A stretch of 64,000 nucleotides of DNA from JACDAV01 sp964626755 (GTDB taxonomy: Bacteria; Chloroflexota; Limnocylindria; Limnocylindrales; CSP1-4), in NCBI GenBank assembly GCA_964626755.1, contig CAZVGO010000039.1, forward strand, positions 10,610-74,609, given 5' to 3'. Position 1 is the first letter of the stretch. Every line of letters starts with the position of its first letter. The notes beneath the pieces are model-generated. The model was not told the DNA's origin and ran no database searches. It worked only from the letters and a program-made list of their open reading frames with translations. The translations under genes and the position numbers were made by a program. Positions 34,411-43,161 of the stretch are shown piece by piece.

Positions 34411-36378
34411 TCAGCGGAAGTAGCCGGTGACGTCGAAGACGGCGTCGGTTCTCGCGGTCGGCGAGGCGACGAAGACGTTGCTCAAGCTACCGCTCCCACC
34501 GAGGGCGACGGCGACGCCGTTCGCCCGGACGTCGACCACCGGGAAGTTGAGGGTCGAGAAGTCGGGCTCCGGGCCGACTGACGGCCCGAGGGAGAAGTAA
34601 CCGCCCCGCGTCTGCCCGACGACGGTCAGGTTCCCGGTGACCGCGACCGCGTCGGCCGGGACGCCGCCCCGGCCCGCGACCTCGAACGCCCGCGGGTCGC
34701 CGTGGGTGAAGTCGCCCGCCAGGCCGTTGCCGAACCGTGAGTCGAGCAGCCTGGCCGGGTTGAGGGGCACGAACACCGCGCCCGAGCCGCCGCTGGCGAA
34801 GTAGCCGGTCACGTCGAAGACGAGCTCGACCGAGGCGGGGACCGGCGCGATGAAGACCGCGCTGAGCGTCCCGCCGTCGCCGAGCGGCACGACCACGCCG
34901 TTCGCCCGGATGTCACCCATCGGGAAGTTCAGGCTGGAGGTGGTCGGCGTCGCCTCCGGGGCAGGGCCCAGGGTGACGAAACCCCCGTTGGTTTGATCGA
35001 CAACGGTGAGGTTCCCTGCGACCGCGACCGCTCCCGCTGGGACACCGCCCGCGCCTGCCACGGCGAAGGTCCGTGAAGCGCCCGACTGAAGGGCACCGGC
35101 CAGGCCGAGGCCGTCCCGCGTGTCGACCAGTCGGGTGGGGTTAAGGGCGGTGAAGCGCGCGCCCGCTGTGCCCTCCCGGAAATAGCCCGTGACGTCGAAC
35201 ACGACATGGGTTCGCGCACCGCTCGCTCCCATGAACACGGCGCTCAGTCCGCCGGCGGCCGAGAGGCGCACGGTGACGTTGTTCGCGCGGATGTCGCCCA
35301 GCGGGAAGTTGAGCGAGGAGGTCCCAGGGGTGCTGTCAGGGATCGGTCCGAGCGAGAGGTAGCCGCTGCTCGTCTGCTTGACGACCGTCAGGTTGCCGGT
35401 CACCGCGGTCGCGTCGTCAGGGACACCACCCCGGCCCGCGACGTCGAACGTGCGCGGGGAGCGCGAAGTGAACCTGCCCGAGAGGCCATTCGCCTCGCGC
35501 GTGTCGAGGAGCCGGACCGGGGTGACGGGGGTGTAGGTCGAGTCGGCCGCAGGCGGCGGGGGCGGCACGGGGGAGCCGAGGACCTGGGTGGTCGTGATCG
35601 ACATCGTCCCGCTGGCAGCCCGGTAGTACTCGCTTGTCGGGTTCTTCGGATCCTGGGACACCGTCTTGCCGGGGGACCGGACCGAGGCGAACGTGAACGT
35701 GTTGCCGTTCGCGTTAGGCGCAGAGCGCCACATCGAGTCGAGCGTCTGGTCGGTGGTGAACAGCGTCCTGAGGTAGTACTCCGGCCCGGAGTGGCCGTCG
35801 GCGATGACAGCGCTGGCCCCGGCCGCGAGGAAGGCCGAGGCGTAGTTGTCGGCCCGCTGCTTGGCAACGGACAGGCTCGGCTCGGCGTGCCCGGGCTCCG
35901 AGTTGCCGGCGGCGTAGCACAGGTGGTGAAGGAGGATGAGCGCGTTCGGGGCGAACTCGAGCGTGCGGATCGACGGCTCGCCGTAGTACTTGTTGTTGTG
36001 GTCGCCGTTGCCGGCGGTGGCGTTGAGCCCGAAGCCGTCCTTCGTCGTGAAGTTCGGATCGTACGTGTACGGGCTCGGCCAGCCGTTCCCGTGGCCCATG
36101 TAGATGACGACCCTGGCACCCTTGACGGCGGCCTTCACGGCCGCCCATGTCGCGTACGGGCTGAAGACCTTCACGACGTTCGTCGAGTGCTGGATCGCCT
36201 CCTGGTACGCGGCCTCGCCGCGCTGGCGGTAGCTGCTCGTCTGGCCGTGGACGGCGCCGACGATGATCACGACCTTGGCGTCGCTGGCCGCCCGCGCCGC
36301 GGGGACGTGGCTGCCGGGCGTGAACGAGCCGAGGGCGGCGGCGAGGGCGACGACGATCGCCAGGCCGGTCTTGCGCAA
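34411..36378 (-). CDS. secreted caspase-like (clan CD-like) protein with three VTGYF repeats
   Basis: A 655-residue exported protein with a signal peptide from TTG 36378, chosen because GGGAG is spaced six bases before it and the N-terminus then reads LRKTGLAIVVALAAALGS. Residues 30-255 hold KVVIIVGAVHGQTSSYRQRG, IYMGHGNGWPSPYTYDP with His near 96, and LILLHHLCYAAGN with Cys near 154. GHG followed by a Cys after a beta strand is the dyad layout of caspase/gingipain peptidases, but activity is unproven. A Pro-rich linker leads to three repeats of about 120 residues (282-401, 408-527, 535-655). Each has LLDTR or LVDTR, GNLTVV, a LNFP..DIRAN core and ends FDVTGYF, a surface module common in actinobacteria. 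Confidence 0.65.
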   Translation of the reverse strand: MRKTGLAIVVALAAALGSFTPGSHVPAARAASDAKVVIIVGAVHGQTSSYRQRGEAAYQEAIQHSTNVVKVFSPYATWAAVKAAVKGARVVIYMGHGNGWPSPYTYDPNFTTKDGFGLNATAGNGDHNNKYYGEPSIRTLEFAPNALILLHHLCYAAGNSEPGHAEPSLSVAKQRADNYASAFLAAGASAVIADGHSGPEYYLRTLFTTDQTLDSMWRSAPNANGNTFTFASVRSPGKTVSQDPKNPTSEYYRAASGTMSITTTQVLGSPVPPPPPAADSTYTPVTPVRLLDTREANGLSGRFTSRSPRTFDVAGRGGVPDDATAVTGNLTVVKQTSSGYLSLGPIPDSTPGTSSLNFPLGDIRANNVTVRLSAAGGLSAVFMGASGARTHVVFDVTGYFREGTAGARFTALNPTRLVDTRDGLGLAGALQSGASRTFAVAGAGGVPAGAVAVAGNLTVVDQTNGGFVTLGPAPEATPTTSSLNFPMGDIRANGVVVPLGDGGTLSAVFIAPVPASVELVFDVTGYFASGGSGAVFVPLNPARLLDSRFGNGLAGDFTHGDPRAFEVAGRGGVPADAVAVTGNLTVVGQTRGGYFSLGPSVGPEPDFSTLNFPVVDVRANGVAVALGGSGSLSNVFVASPTARTDAVFDVTGYFR

Positions 36379-36562
36379 TGTGAGCTCCCGATGTGACGGC
36401 ACCGGCCCGATGAGCAGGCCGGCAGAGGGCTGGATGAGTGCTTCACCAGCCTCGGGGAAGGGGCCCGGCGGCGCCATCCCGGGATGGTCCCGCGAGCGCT
36501 AGGCCCATCGTCGATCCGGGGGTACGGAGCGTGCCGTAGCGGTGCGGTCGGGGGCAGTGACG

Positions 36563-36593
36563 ACCGGCGGCGGTGGTGCTTCGGGCCACCGGT
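36563..36593. terminator. possible hairpin downstream of rmlC
   Basis: ACCGG (36563-36567) can pair with CCGGT (36589-36593), and an inner alternative pairs GGTG with CACC around a TTCG-type loop. There is no U-run, so termination is uncertain. Nothing else is visible in the 228 bp between the TTG start at 36378 and the rmlC stop. Confidence 0.25.
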
Positions 36594-36606
36594 GATCCGT
36601 CCTGGG

Positions 36607-37182
36607 CTACTGCCTGAGCCGCTCCACGAGCTCGGCGAGCGGCGGGTTGGTCCGGTCCCGGTCCGACACGATCGGCCGGCCGTCCGGGGTGCCCGGGACC
36701 TGCGGCCACGGCATGGCGACGGCCGGGTCATCCCAGGCGAACCCGAGCTCGTCGCTGCCGTCAAACTCGTTCGTCACGAGGTAGTAGAGCTCGAGGGGCT
36801 CGAGGGCGAGGAAGCCGTGGGCGACGCCGGCCGGGATGACGACCCACTCGTCGGCGACCAGCTCGCGGGTCTCGACGACCGCCGGGCCGAGGCGGTCCAG
36901 CACCGGTCGGACGTCGACGAGCGCGACGAATGCCCGGCCCGCCGCGACGACCCAGTAGTCGAGCTGGCGGCGGTGGTAGTGGAGGCCGCGCAGGACCCCT
37001 GCGGCGGACGTCGACAGGTTGGCCTGGACGAAGCGGGGCTCCGAGCCGGGCGGCGCGCCTGTGGCGGCCGGGCCGAGGGCGCCGAACGTGCTCGCCCGCC
37101 AGAGCTCCCGGAACGACCCGCGGGCGTCGCCGCGACGCTGGACGGCGCCATACCGGACTCCGGGCAACCGGGATTCGCTCAT
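36607..37182 (-). CDS. rmlC: dTDP-4-dehydrorhamnose 3,5-epimerase
   Basis: Third enzyme of dTDP-L-rhamnose synthesis, epimerising C3 and C5 of dTDP-4-keto-6-deoxyglucose. The 191-residue protein has DARGSFRELWRAS, FVQANLSTSAAGVLRGLHYH with the active-site His, WVVAAGRAFVALVDVRP, VIPAGVAHGFLALEP and YLVTNEFDGSDELGFAWDDP. ATG 37182 overlaps the rmlD stop (ATGA). Rhamnose is usually found in cell-wall or surface glycans, and the full rmlABCD set is here. It is the last gene of the mreB-to-rmlC run, and a possible hairpin lies downstream at 36563-36593. Confidence 0.92.
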   Translation of the reverse strand: MSESRLPGVRYGAVQRRGDARGSFRELWRASTFGALGPAATGAPPGSEPRFVQANLSTSAAGVLRGLHYHRRQLDYWVVAAGRAFVALVDVRPVLDRLGPAVVETRELVADEWVVIPAGVAHGFLALEPLELYYLVTNEFDGSDELGFAWDDPAVAMPWPQVPGTPDGRPIVSDRDRTNPPLAELVERLRQ

Positions 37183-38084
37183 CGGGCCGCGGCCGTGCGC
37201 TGGCGGAGAAGCGTCGGCAGGTAGTCGGCGAGGGCCTCCTGCCACGGACGGAGCGGCTCGCCGGAGGGCGGCAGGGTCGGCTCGAGGACCGCCCAGGCCG
37301 GCGGCGTCGAGGCACGCGGCCTGGCCGAGGCCGGCACCTCGTCGATCGCCACGTCCACGCGGGCCTGCCGGAACAGCTCGCGCGCCCACGAGGCACGGGA
37401 GGCCATGCCGGCGTTGACCAGGTGATGGACGCCGGACACGTCGCCCGCTCCGAGAAGGTCGACGATCGCGTCGGCGAGGTCGAGAGCGTACGTCGGACTG
37501 CCGTACTCGTCGCCGACCACCCTGAGCGGCTCGCCCGCGCCCCGGGCCCGGTCCGCCGCGGCGAGGATCTTCGTCGGGAAGTCGTTGCCCGGCGGCCCGT
37601 ACAGCCAGGCCGTTCGGACGATCCCTAGCCGGGCCGTCCGGCCGCGATAGGCGGCGGTCGCAGCGATTTCCCCGGCGAGCTTCGAAGAGCCGTACGGGTT
37701 GATCGGGCTCGTCCGATCAACGGGCGTGTATCCGCGACCGTCGATCCGATATCCGTCGAACACCTCGTTCGTGCTGACCTGGACGAGGTCGACGTCACGC
37801 GCCGCGGCCGCCTCTGCCAGAACGTGCACCGCGTCGGAGTTCCGGGCCTGCGCCAGCTTCGGGTCCCGGGCGCAGCCGTCGACGTCGGTCCAGGCGGCCG
37901 CGTTGACGACGGCCTCGGGCCGGTCGCGGTCGAGAAGGTCGTGGATCGCATTCGGAGCATCGAGGTCGAAGTCCGACCGTGTCCAGGCGATCGGCCCGCC
38001 GAGGCCGGTAAACGGCGCGTCGGCGAGGGCGGTCACGAGCGCCCGGCCCAGCCGGCCGCCGGCGCCGGTCACCGCGACCCGCAT
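37179..38084 (-). CDS. rmlD: dTDP-4-dehydrorhamnose reductase
   Basis: NAD(P)H-dependent SDR-type enzyme producing dTDP-L-rhamnose. The 301-residue protein starts VAVTGAGGRLGRALVTAL (cofactor-binding glycine motif), and has VVNAAAWTDVDGCARDPKLA, VQVSTNEVFDGY and the catalytic YGSSKLAGE (YxxxK). IVRTAWLYGPPGNDFPTKIL and a C-terminal RPRASTPPAWAVLEPTL, typical of RmlD, complete the match. Its ATG is 1 bp after the rmlB stop. It completes the pathway with the adjacent rmlA, rmlB and rmlC. Confidence 0.94.
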   Translation of the reverse strand: MRVAVTGAGGRLGRALVTALADAPFTGLGGPIAWTRSDFDLDAPNAIHDLLDRDRPEAVVNAAAWTDVDGCARDPKLAQARNSDAVHVLAEAAAARDVDLVQVSTNEVFDGYRIDGRGYTPVDRTSPINPYGSSKLAGEIAATAAYRGRTARLGIVRTAWLYGPPGNDFPTKILAAADRARGAGEPLRVVGDEYGSPTYALDLADAIVDLLGAGDVSGVHHLVNAGMASRASWARELFRQARVDVAIDEVPASARPRASTPPAWAVLEPTLPPSGEPLRPWQEALADYLPTLLRQRTAAAR

Positions 38085-38085
38085 C

Positions 38086-39150
38086 TCAGACCGCCTCGGT
38101 CGAGCCTGCCAGGCGCGCGCCGTACTGGCGGTTGTAGTACGTGTCCCAGTCGCCGGACTTCACGGCCCGCCACCACGCCTCGTTCGCCCGGAACCAGTCC
38201 ACCGTGGCCGCCAGGCCCTCGTCGAACGGAACGCGATTCTTCCAGCCGAGTGCCCGCATCCTGGATCCGTCCATGGCGTAGCGGCGGTCGTGCCCCGGCC
38301 GGTCCTCGACACGCCGGACGAGCGACCACGGCTTGCCGAGACGCTCGAGGAGCAGCCGCACGACATCCGCATTCGGGAGCTCCAGTTCGCCCGGGACGTT
38401 GTACGTCTCCCCGGCCCCGCCGTTGCGCAGGACGTGCTCGATGGCGGCGGCATGGTCGGACACGTGGAGCCAGTCGCGGCGCTGCTGGCCATCGCCGTAG
38501 AGCGGCAGCGGCTGGTCGTCGATCGCGTTCGTCACGAACAGGGGAATGAGCTTCTCCGGGTGCTGGTACGGCCCGTACGTGTTCGACCCGCGGGTGACGA
38601 CGACGTCCGTCCCGTACGTCACGAACCAGCTCCGGGCAAGCTGCTCGCCGGCCGCCTTCGCCGCCGCGTACGGCGATCGAGGCGAGAGCGCGTCGCCTTC
38701 GCGCGACTTGCCCTTCTCGACCGAGCCGTAGACCTCGTCGGTCGATACCTGGAGGAACCGGATCGGTCGGTCCTGGGACCTGATCGCCTCGAGGAGCACG
38801 TGGACCCCGATCACGCCCGTCACCAGGAACGCCTCCGGGTCGAGGATCGAGCGGTCGACGTGCGACTCGGCCGCGAAGTTGACGACCGCGTCCACGTCGG
38901 CGACGAGCGGGCCAACCGTGGCCGCGTCCGCGATGTCGCCGCGGACGAACCGGAGGCGTGCCGCCTGCTCCGCGTCGGCCCGGACAGGGGCGAGATTCGC
39001 CTCGTTGCCGGCGTACGTGAGCTTGTCGAGGACCGTGATCCGCGTCCCGTCGCGCCGGGCGAGGAGGTCGCGGACGAAGCACGAGCCGATGAACCCTGCG
39101 CCGCCGGTCACGAGCAGGCGGCCGAACGTCCGGCTCTCCGGTCGGGTCAC
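38086..39150 (-). CDS. rmlB: dTDP-glucose 4,6-dehydratase
   Basis: Second step of dTDP-rhamnose synthesis. The 354-residue extended SDR has LLVTGGAGFIGSCFVRDLLA, VLDKLTYAGNEANLAPV, NFAAESHVDRSI, FLQVSTDEVYGSV and the catalytic YAAAKAAGEQL. TRGSNTYGPYQHPEKLIPLF and the C-terminal GHDRRYAMDGSRMRALGWKN are diagnostic of RmlB. The start overlaps the rmlA stop by four bases. All expected catalytic residues appear present. Confidence 0.96.
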   Translation of the reverse strand: MTRPESRTFGRLLVTGGAGFIGSCFVRDLLARRDGTRITVLDKLTYAGNEANLAPVRADAEQAARLRFVRGDIADAATVGPLVADVDAVVNFAAESHVDRSILDPEAFLVTGVIGVHVLLEAIRSQDRPIRFLQVSTDEVYGSVEKGKSREGDALSPRSPYAAAKAAGEQLARSWFVTYGTDVVVTRGSNTYGPYQHPEKLIPLFVTNAIDDQPLPLYGDGQQRRDWLHVSDHAAAIEHVLRNGGAGETYNVPGELELPNADVVRLLLERLGKPWSLVRRVEDRPGHDRRYAMDGSRMRALGWKNRVPFDEGLAATVDWFRANEAWWRAVKSGDWDTYYNRQYGARLAGSTEAV

Positions 39151-39908
39151 GAGACCGGCCGCTCGGCGGGCGGACGGAGCGTGCCGTCGTCGTGGTCCTG
39201 GCCGGCCATCTCGGCCGCCCGCAGGAGCGACGGCACCGTCCCGGCGTCCGTCCAGTGGCCGTCGTACACGCGCGTGAAGAGGCCGCCGTTGGGGATGTAG
39301 TGGTTGAGGACGTCGGTGATCTCGAACTCGCCGCGGCCCGACGGCGCGAGGTGGTCGATGACGTCGAACGCGCCCGGTCGGAGGAAATAGACGCCGATCG
39401 GAATGAGGTTCGACTTCGGGGCGGCGGGCTTCTCCTCAAAACCGACGACGTTGCCGTTCACATCGAGCTCGGCGACGCCGAAGCGGGACGGATCCGGAAC
39501 CTCGTAGAGGAGCGTGCCCGCGCCGCAGCTGCTCGCCTCGAACTCCCGGGCCATACCGTCGAGCGACGGCCCGCGGAGGATGTTGTCGCCGAGCACGCAA
39601 CAGAACGCATCGTTCCCGACGAAGTCGCGGGCGAGGCCGATTGCGTGGGCGATTCCGAGCGCGCCGTGCTGGTAGCGGTACGTCAGGTCGAGCCCGAAGT
39701 GCGAGCCGTCGGCGAGCAGCTCGACGACGTCCCCGACGCTCTTGCCGCCGACGACGACCATCACCTCCCGGATCCCCATCCCGGCCAGGGTCTCGATCGG
39801 GTAGTAGATCATCGGCCGGTCGTAGATCGGCAGCAGGTGCTTGTTCGTGACGATCGTCAGCGGGTAGAGGCGGGTCGCCGTCCCGCCGGCGAGAACGATG
39901 CCCTTCAT
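39147..39908 (-). CDS. rmlA: glucose-1-phosphate thymidylyltransferase
   Basis: Forms dTDP-glucose, the first step of dTDP-L-rhamnose synthesis. The 253-residue protein has the nucleotidyltransferase start MKGIVLAGGTATRLYPLTIV, then LLPIYDRPMIYYPIETL, CCVLGDNILRG, EFEASSCGAGTLLYEVPDPS with RFGV, VGFEEKPAAPKSNLIPIGVY and HWTDAGTVPSLLRAAE. It is shorter than the E. coli RmlA (about 290 residues) and lacks much of its C-terminal segment, resembling the short type. ATG 39908 has TACCCT upstream with an eight-base gap, so the rml genes probably have their own leaderless promoter in addition to read-through from mreBC. Confidence 0.95.
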   Translation of the reverse strand: MKGIVLAGGTATRLYPLTIVTNKHLLPIYDRPMIYYPIETLAGMGIREVMVVVGGKSVGDVVELLADGSHFGLDLTYRYQHGALGIAHAIGLARDFVGNDAFCCVLGDNILRGPSLDGMAREFEASSCGAGTLLYEVPDPSRFGVAELDVNGNVVGFEEKPAAPKSNLIPIGVYFLRPGAFDVIDHLAPSGRGEFEITDVLNHYIPNGGLFTRVYDGHWTDAGTVPSLLRAAEMAGQDHDDGTLRPPAERPVS

Positions 39909-39916
39909 CGGCGGAC

Positions 39917-39922
39917 AGGGTA
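39917..39922 (-). promoter_or_regulatory. -10-like box of the rml genes
   Basis: TACCCT on the minus strand, eight bases before ATG 39908, suggests a leaderless internal promoter between mreC and rmlA. Confidence 0.45.
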
Positions 39923-39951
39923 GCAGCGAGGGGAGGCCGAGTCGCCGACTC

Positions 39952-40890
39952 TCATGGCGGCGGGGTCAGGCACGGCCGCTCCTCGTTCGGGAGCGTCCCG
40001 TCGTTGCCCGGCCCGCACGGCTGGGGCTGCTCCTCGAGCGGGCGCAGGCCGCCTTCGTAGTCGGTGATCACCAGCGCCCACTCGAGCCGGTCGAGGCCGG
40101 CGGCAGGCATGAGGTACGCCGACTGGACGATCGCGCTCGCGTCGCGCTGGACGTCGATCACCCGGCCGATGAGGAGTCCCTTCGGAAACGGCGAGCGGGC
40201 CCGCCCGGCCAGCTCGATCCCCGCGGTCATCACCTCGGCCCCCAGGTCGACCACCTCGGTCGCGTCGATCCGGCCCATGATCAGCACGCCGGTGACCTGT
40301 CCCCGTACCTCGCCGGTCGCGGCGCTGGGGAGCTGGCCGATGACCGTCGAGTCGGTGTCGGTGATGAGCAGGACCTTCGCGAAGTTCGGGCCGGCTTCGA
40401 GGACCCGCCCGGCGAGCGAGCCACCCTGGGCGACGACGACGTCGCCCCGGGCGATACCGTCCTCGGTCCCCTTGCCGACCGTCACGAGCTGGCGGAATTC
40501 GCTCGACTCGCGGCCGATCACCTCGACCGCCACGGTCTCGTACGCGAACCCGGCGCGGACCTCGAGAAGGCCGGCCAGGAGCTCGTTCTCGCGACGAATC
40601 TCCCGGAGCCGCGAGTTCTCGGCGGCCAGCCGCTCGTTCTCGTCGTCCAGGCGCGAGTTGTCCGCACGGAGCCGGTCGATCTCGCCGAATGCGCCCACTG
40701 CCGCGGCGACGCCGCCGGCGAGGTCGTCGAGCCACCCCTGGACCGGCCGGAACGCTGCGTTGATCCCGCGCTGGACGTCGAGCACCGGCGGAGTGTTCGA
40801 AAACGCCATCAGGGCCAGGGTGATCGCGAGGAGTGCCGTGAAGAGAATCCCCCTGCGGCGCACAACGCGAGAGGCGGGGAGGAGGCTCAA
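39952..40890 (-). CDS. mreC: rod shape-determining protein MreC
   Basis: Bitopic membrane protein of the elongasome that links MreB to the wall-synthesis enzymes. The 312-residue protein has one N-terminal helix (LFTALLAITLALMAFS), a coiled coil at about residues 70-110 (DRLRADNSRLDDENERLAAE), then the beta-rich domain with VIGRESSEFRQLVTVGKGTE, VVVAQGGSLAGRVLEAGPNF and SPFPKGLLIGRV. The start is TTG at 40890, five bases after the mreB stop; a Shine-Dalgarno is not clear. No mreD, pbp2 or rodA follows, since rmlA is the next gene, so the usual order is broken here. Confidence 0.9.
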   Translation of the reverse strand: MSLLPASRVVRRRGILFTALLAITLALMAFSNTPPVLDVQRGINAAFRPVQGWLDDLAGGVAAAVGAFGEIDRLRADNSRLDDENERLAAENSRLREIRRENELLAGLLEVRAGFAYETVAVEVIGRESSEFRQLVTVGKGTEDGIARGDVVVAQGGSLAGRVLEAGPNFAKVLLITDTDSTVIGQLPSAATGEVRGQVTGVLIMGRIDATEVVDLGAEVMTAGIELAGRARSPFPKGLLIGRVIDVQRDASAIVQSAYLMPAAGLDRLEWALVITDYEGGLRPLEEQPQPCGPGNDGTLPNEERPCLTPPP

Positions 40891-40894
40891 GTCG

Positions 40895-41953
<1,059 letters not shown>

Positions 41954-42066
41954 GGGCCGGGGCGGGTCCTTGTAGGTGGACCGGCGTGAGCGCGCGCGGC
42001 ACCGGCGAGGGGATCGGGATGGCGGGTGGGATTCGGTGACGGGTCCTTCGGCCGGCGAGCGTGTTC

Positions 42067-42072
42067 AGTATA
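42067..42072 (-). promoter_or_regulatory. -10-like box of the mreBC-rml operon
   Basis: TATACT (five of six consensus bases) on the minus strand in the 213-bp divergent region. It lies about 113 nt before the mreB ATG, so it predicts a leadered transcript. No clear -35. Confidence 0.45.
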
Positions 42073-42166
42073 TCCACCCACCACTGGGCCGAAGGGGCTT
42101 CACCGGGCTTGCGCGGGTGCCGCATGATGGGCGCCCCGGTAGTGCCCGCCGACGAGGAATTGAGCG

Positions 42167-43012
42167 ATGGACATCACGCTCGCGGATCAACGCATCTTCG
42201 CGCTCGAGGAGCGCATGCCGTTCGAGGACACCAAGCAGAAGGCGATGGACAAGCGCTCGACCGCGTTCGTCAGCGGAATCGGGTCGTTCCTCCAGCGTCC
42301 CAAGAACGAGGACGTCGTCCTGCTCACCAGCCAGCGAAGGGTCGAACCGTTCTGGCACGTCTCGTGCCGGGCGAAGTACATCTACGACCGGCGGCGCGAT
42401 TACGCGGTCACGGCCAGCGGGCCCGAGGTTCGCGGGGTGACGATCGAGGGCAAGGACTACGACGTGACCGAGGCCGGCAAGGCCGCTCGCACGTTCATTA
42501 TCCCGACTCTCGAGCACTGCCACGAGGAGTTCGTCCACGAGGTCTATGCCGACGGTCTGACCGGCGCCCCCGTGCCCGACGGGAGCACGGTCATCGCCAG
42601 CCCCCGCGCGGAGGTGACGGACCCGGCGACCCTGGCGACCGAGGGCACGGTCGTCATGCCGCCGGAACACCGGGCGTCCTTCGTCATGCGCAAGCTGATG
42701 GCCGAGATGCTGCGACCGGTCCAGGCGGACTCGGTCACGGAGGAGTCGCTGACGCTCGAGGCGACCGACCTGTACTACCGGCCGATCTGGGCGTTCGAGT
42801 TCCACTGGACGACGAAGGACAAGCGCGGGGTCGTCGAGATCGACGCGGTGACGGGTCAGGTCCGCCAGGGTCAGTCGCTCGTGCCAAACCTGTCAAAGAT
42901 GGTCAGCCGGGACGTGCTCTTCGACATCGGAGCGGACACGATCGGCCTGCTCGTGCCGGGCGGGAGCATCGCGGTCAAGGTCGCCCGGGCGGCTCTAGAC
43001 AAGGGGTACTGA
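42167..43012 (+). CDS. conserved-looking protein of unknown function
   Basis: I do not recognise this 281-residue protein. It is soluble-looking, with no signal peptide, membrane helix or Cys clusters. Notable stretches are EDTKQKAMDKRSTAFVSGIG, VEPFWHVSCRAKYIYDRRRD, FIIPTLEHCHEEFVHEVYAD, LTLEATDLYYRPIWAFEFHW and VVEIDAVTGQVRQG. The last resembles the end of a PepSY-like repeat (a Y.P.W.F.F......G.V.VDA.TG pattern), so a small PepSY-like fold at the C-terminus is possible. The final 40 residues end in VPGGSIAVKVARAAL. The start has GAGGA 8 bp upstream. It is divergent from mreB and shares the 213-bp intergenic region with it. Coding is supported by strong G/C at third positions. Confidence 0.55.
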   Translation: MDITLADQRIFALEERMPFEDTKQKAMDKRSTAFVSGIGSFLQRPKNEDVVLLTSQRRVEPFWHVSCRAKYIYDRRRDYAVTASGPEVRGVTIEGKDYDVTEAGKAARTFIIPTLEHCHEEFVHEVYADGLTGAPVPDGSTVIASPRAEVTDPATLATEGTVVMPPEHRASFVMRKLMAEMLRPVQADSVTEESLTLEATDLYYRPIWAFEFHWTTKDKRGVVEIDAVTGQVRQGQSLVPNLSKMVSRDVLFDIGADTIGLLVPGGSIAVKVARAALDKGY

Positions 43013-43069
43013 CCTCCTCACGGCGCCCTCATACGGCATACTCCGTAGCGCTTCCGGCCGATGGTCCGA

Positions 43070-43103
43070 TTGACTTCGGTGGTGCCCGAGGCGTAGTCAT
43101 AAG
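43070..43103 (+). promoter_or_regulatory. possible promoter of the Cys-repeat surface protein gene
   Basis: TTGACT (43070-43075) matches five of six -35 bases, followed after 18-22 bp by TAGTCA/CATAAG, a poor -10. The start at 43162 has no leaderless box, so a leadered transcript is expected. Confidence 0.25.
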
Positions 43104-43161
43104 CACGGGCCGCCGCCGCTGACTTCATCGGCAACGACGCTCGAGCCTCACCGGTGTCGAC

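Noticed and set aside
42070..42075. TATATC on the plus strand as promoter of the 42167 gene
   Set aside because: It overlaps the much better TATACT of the mreB promoter on the other strand and lies far from ATG 42167, which has its own Shine-Dalgarno; too weak to list.
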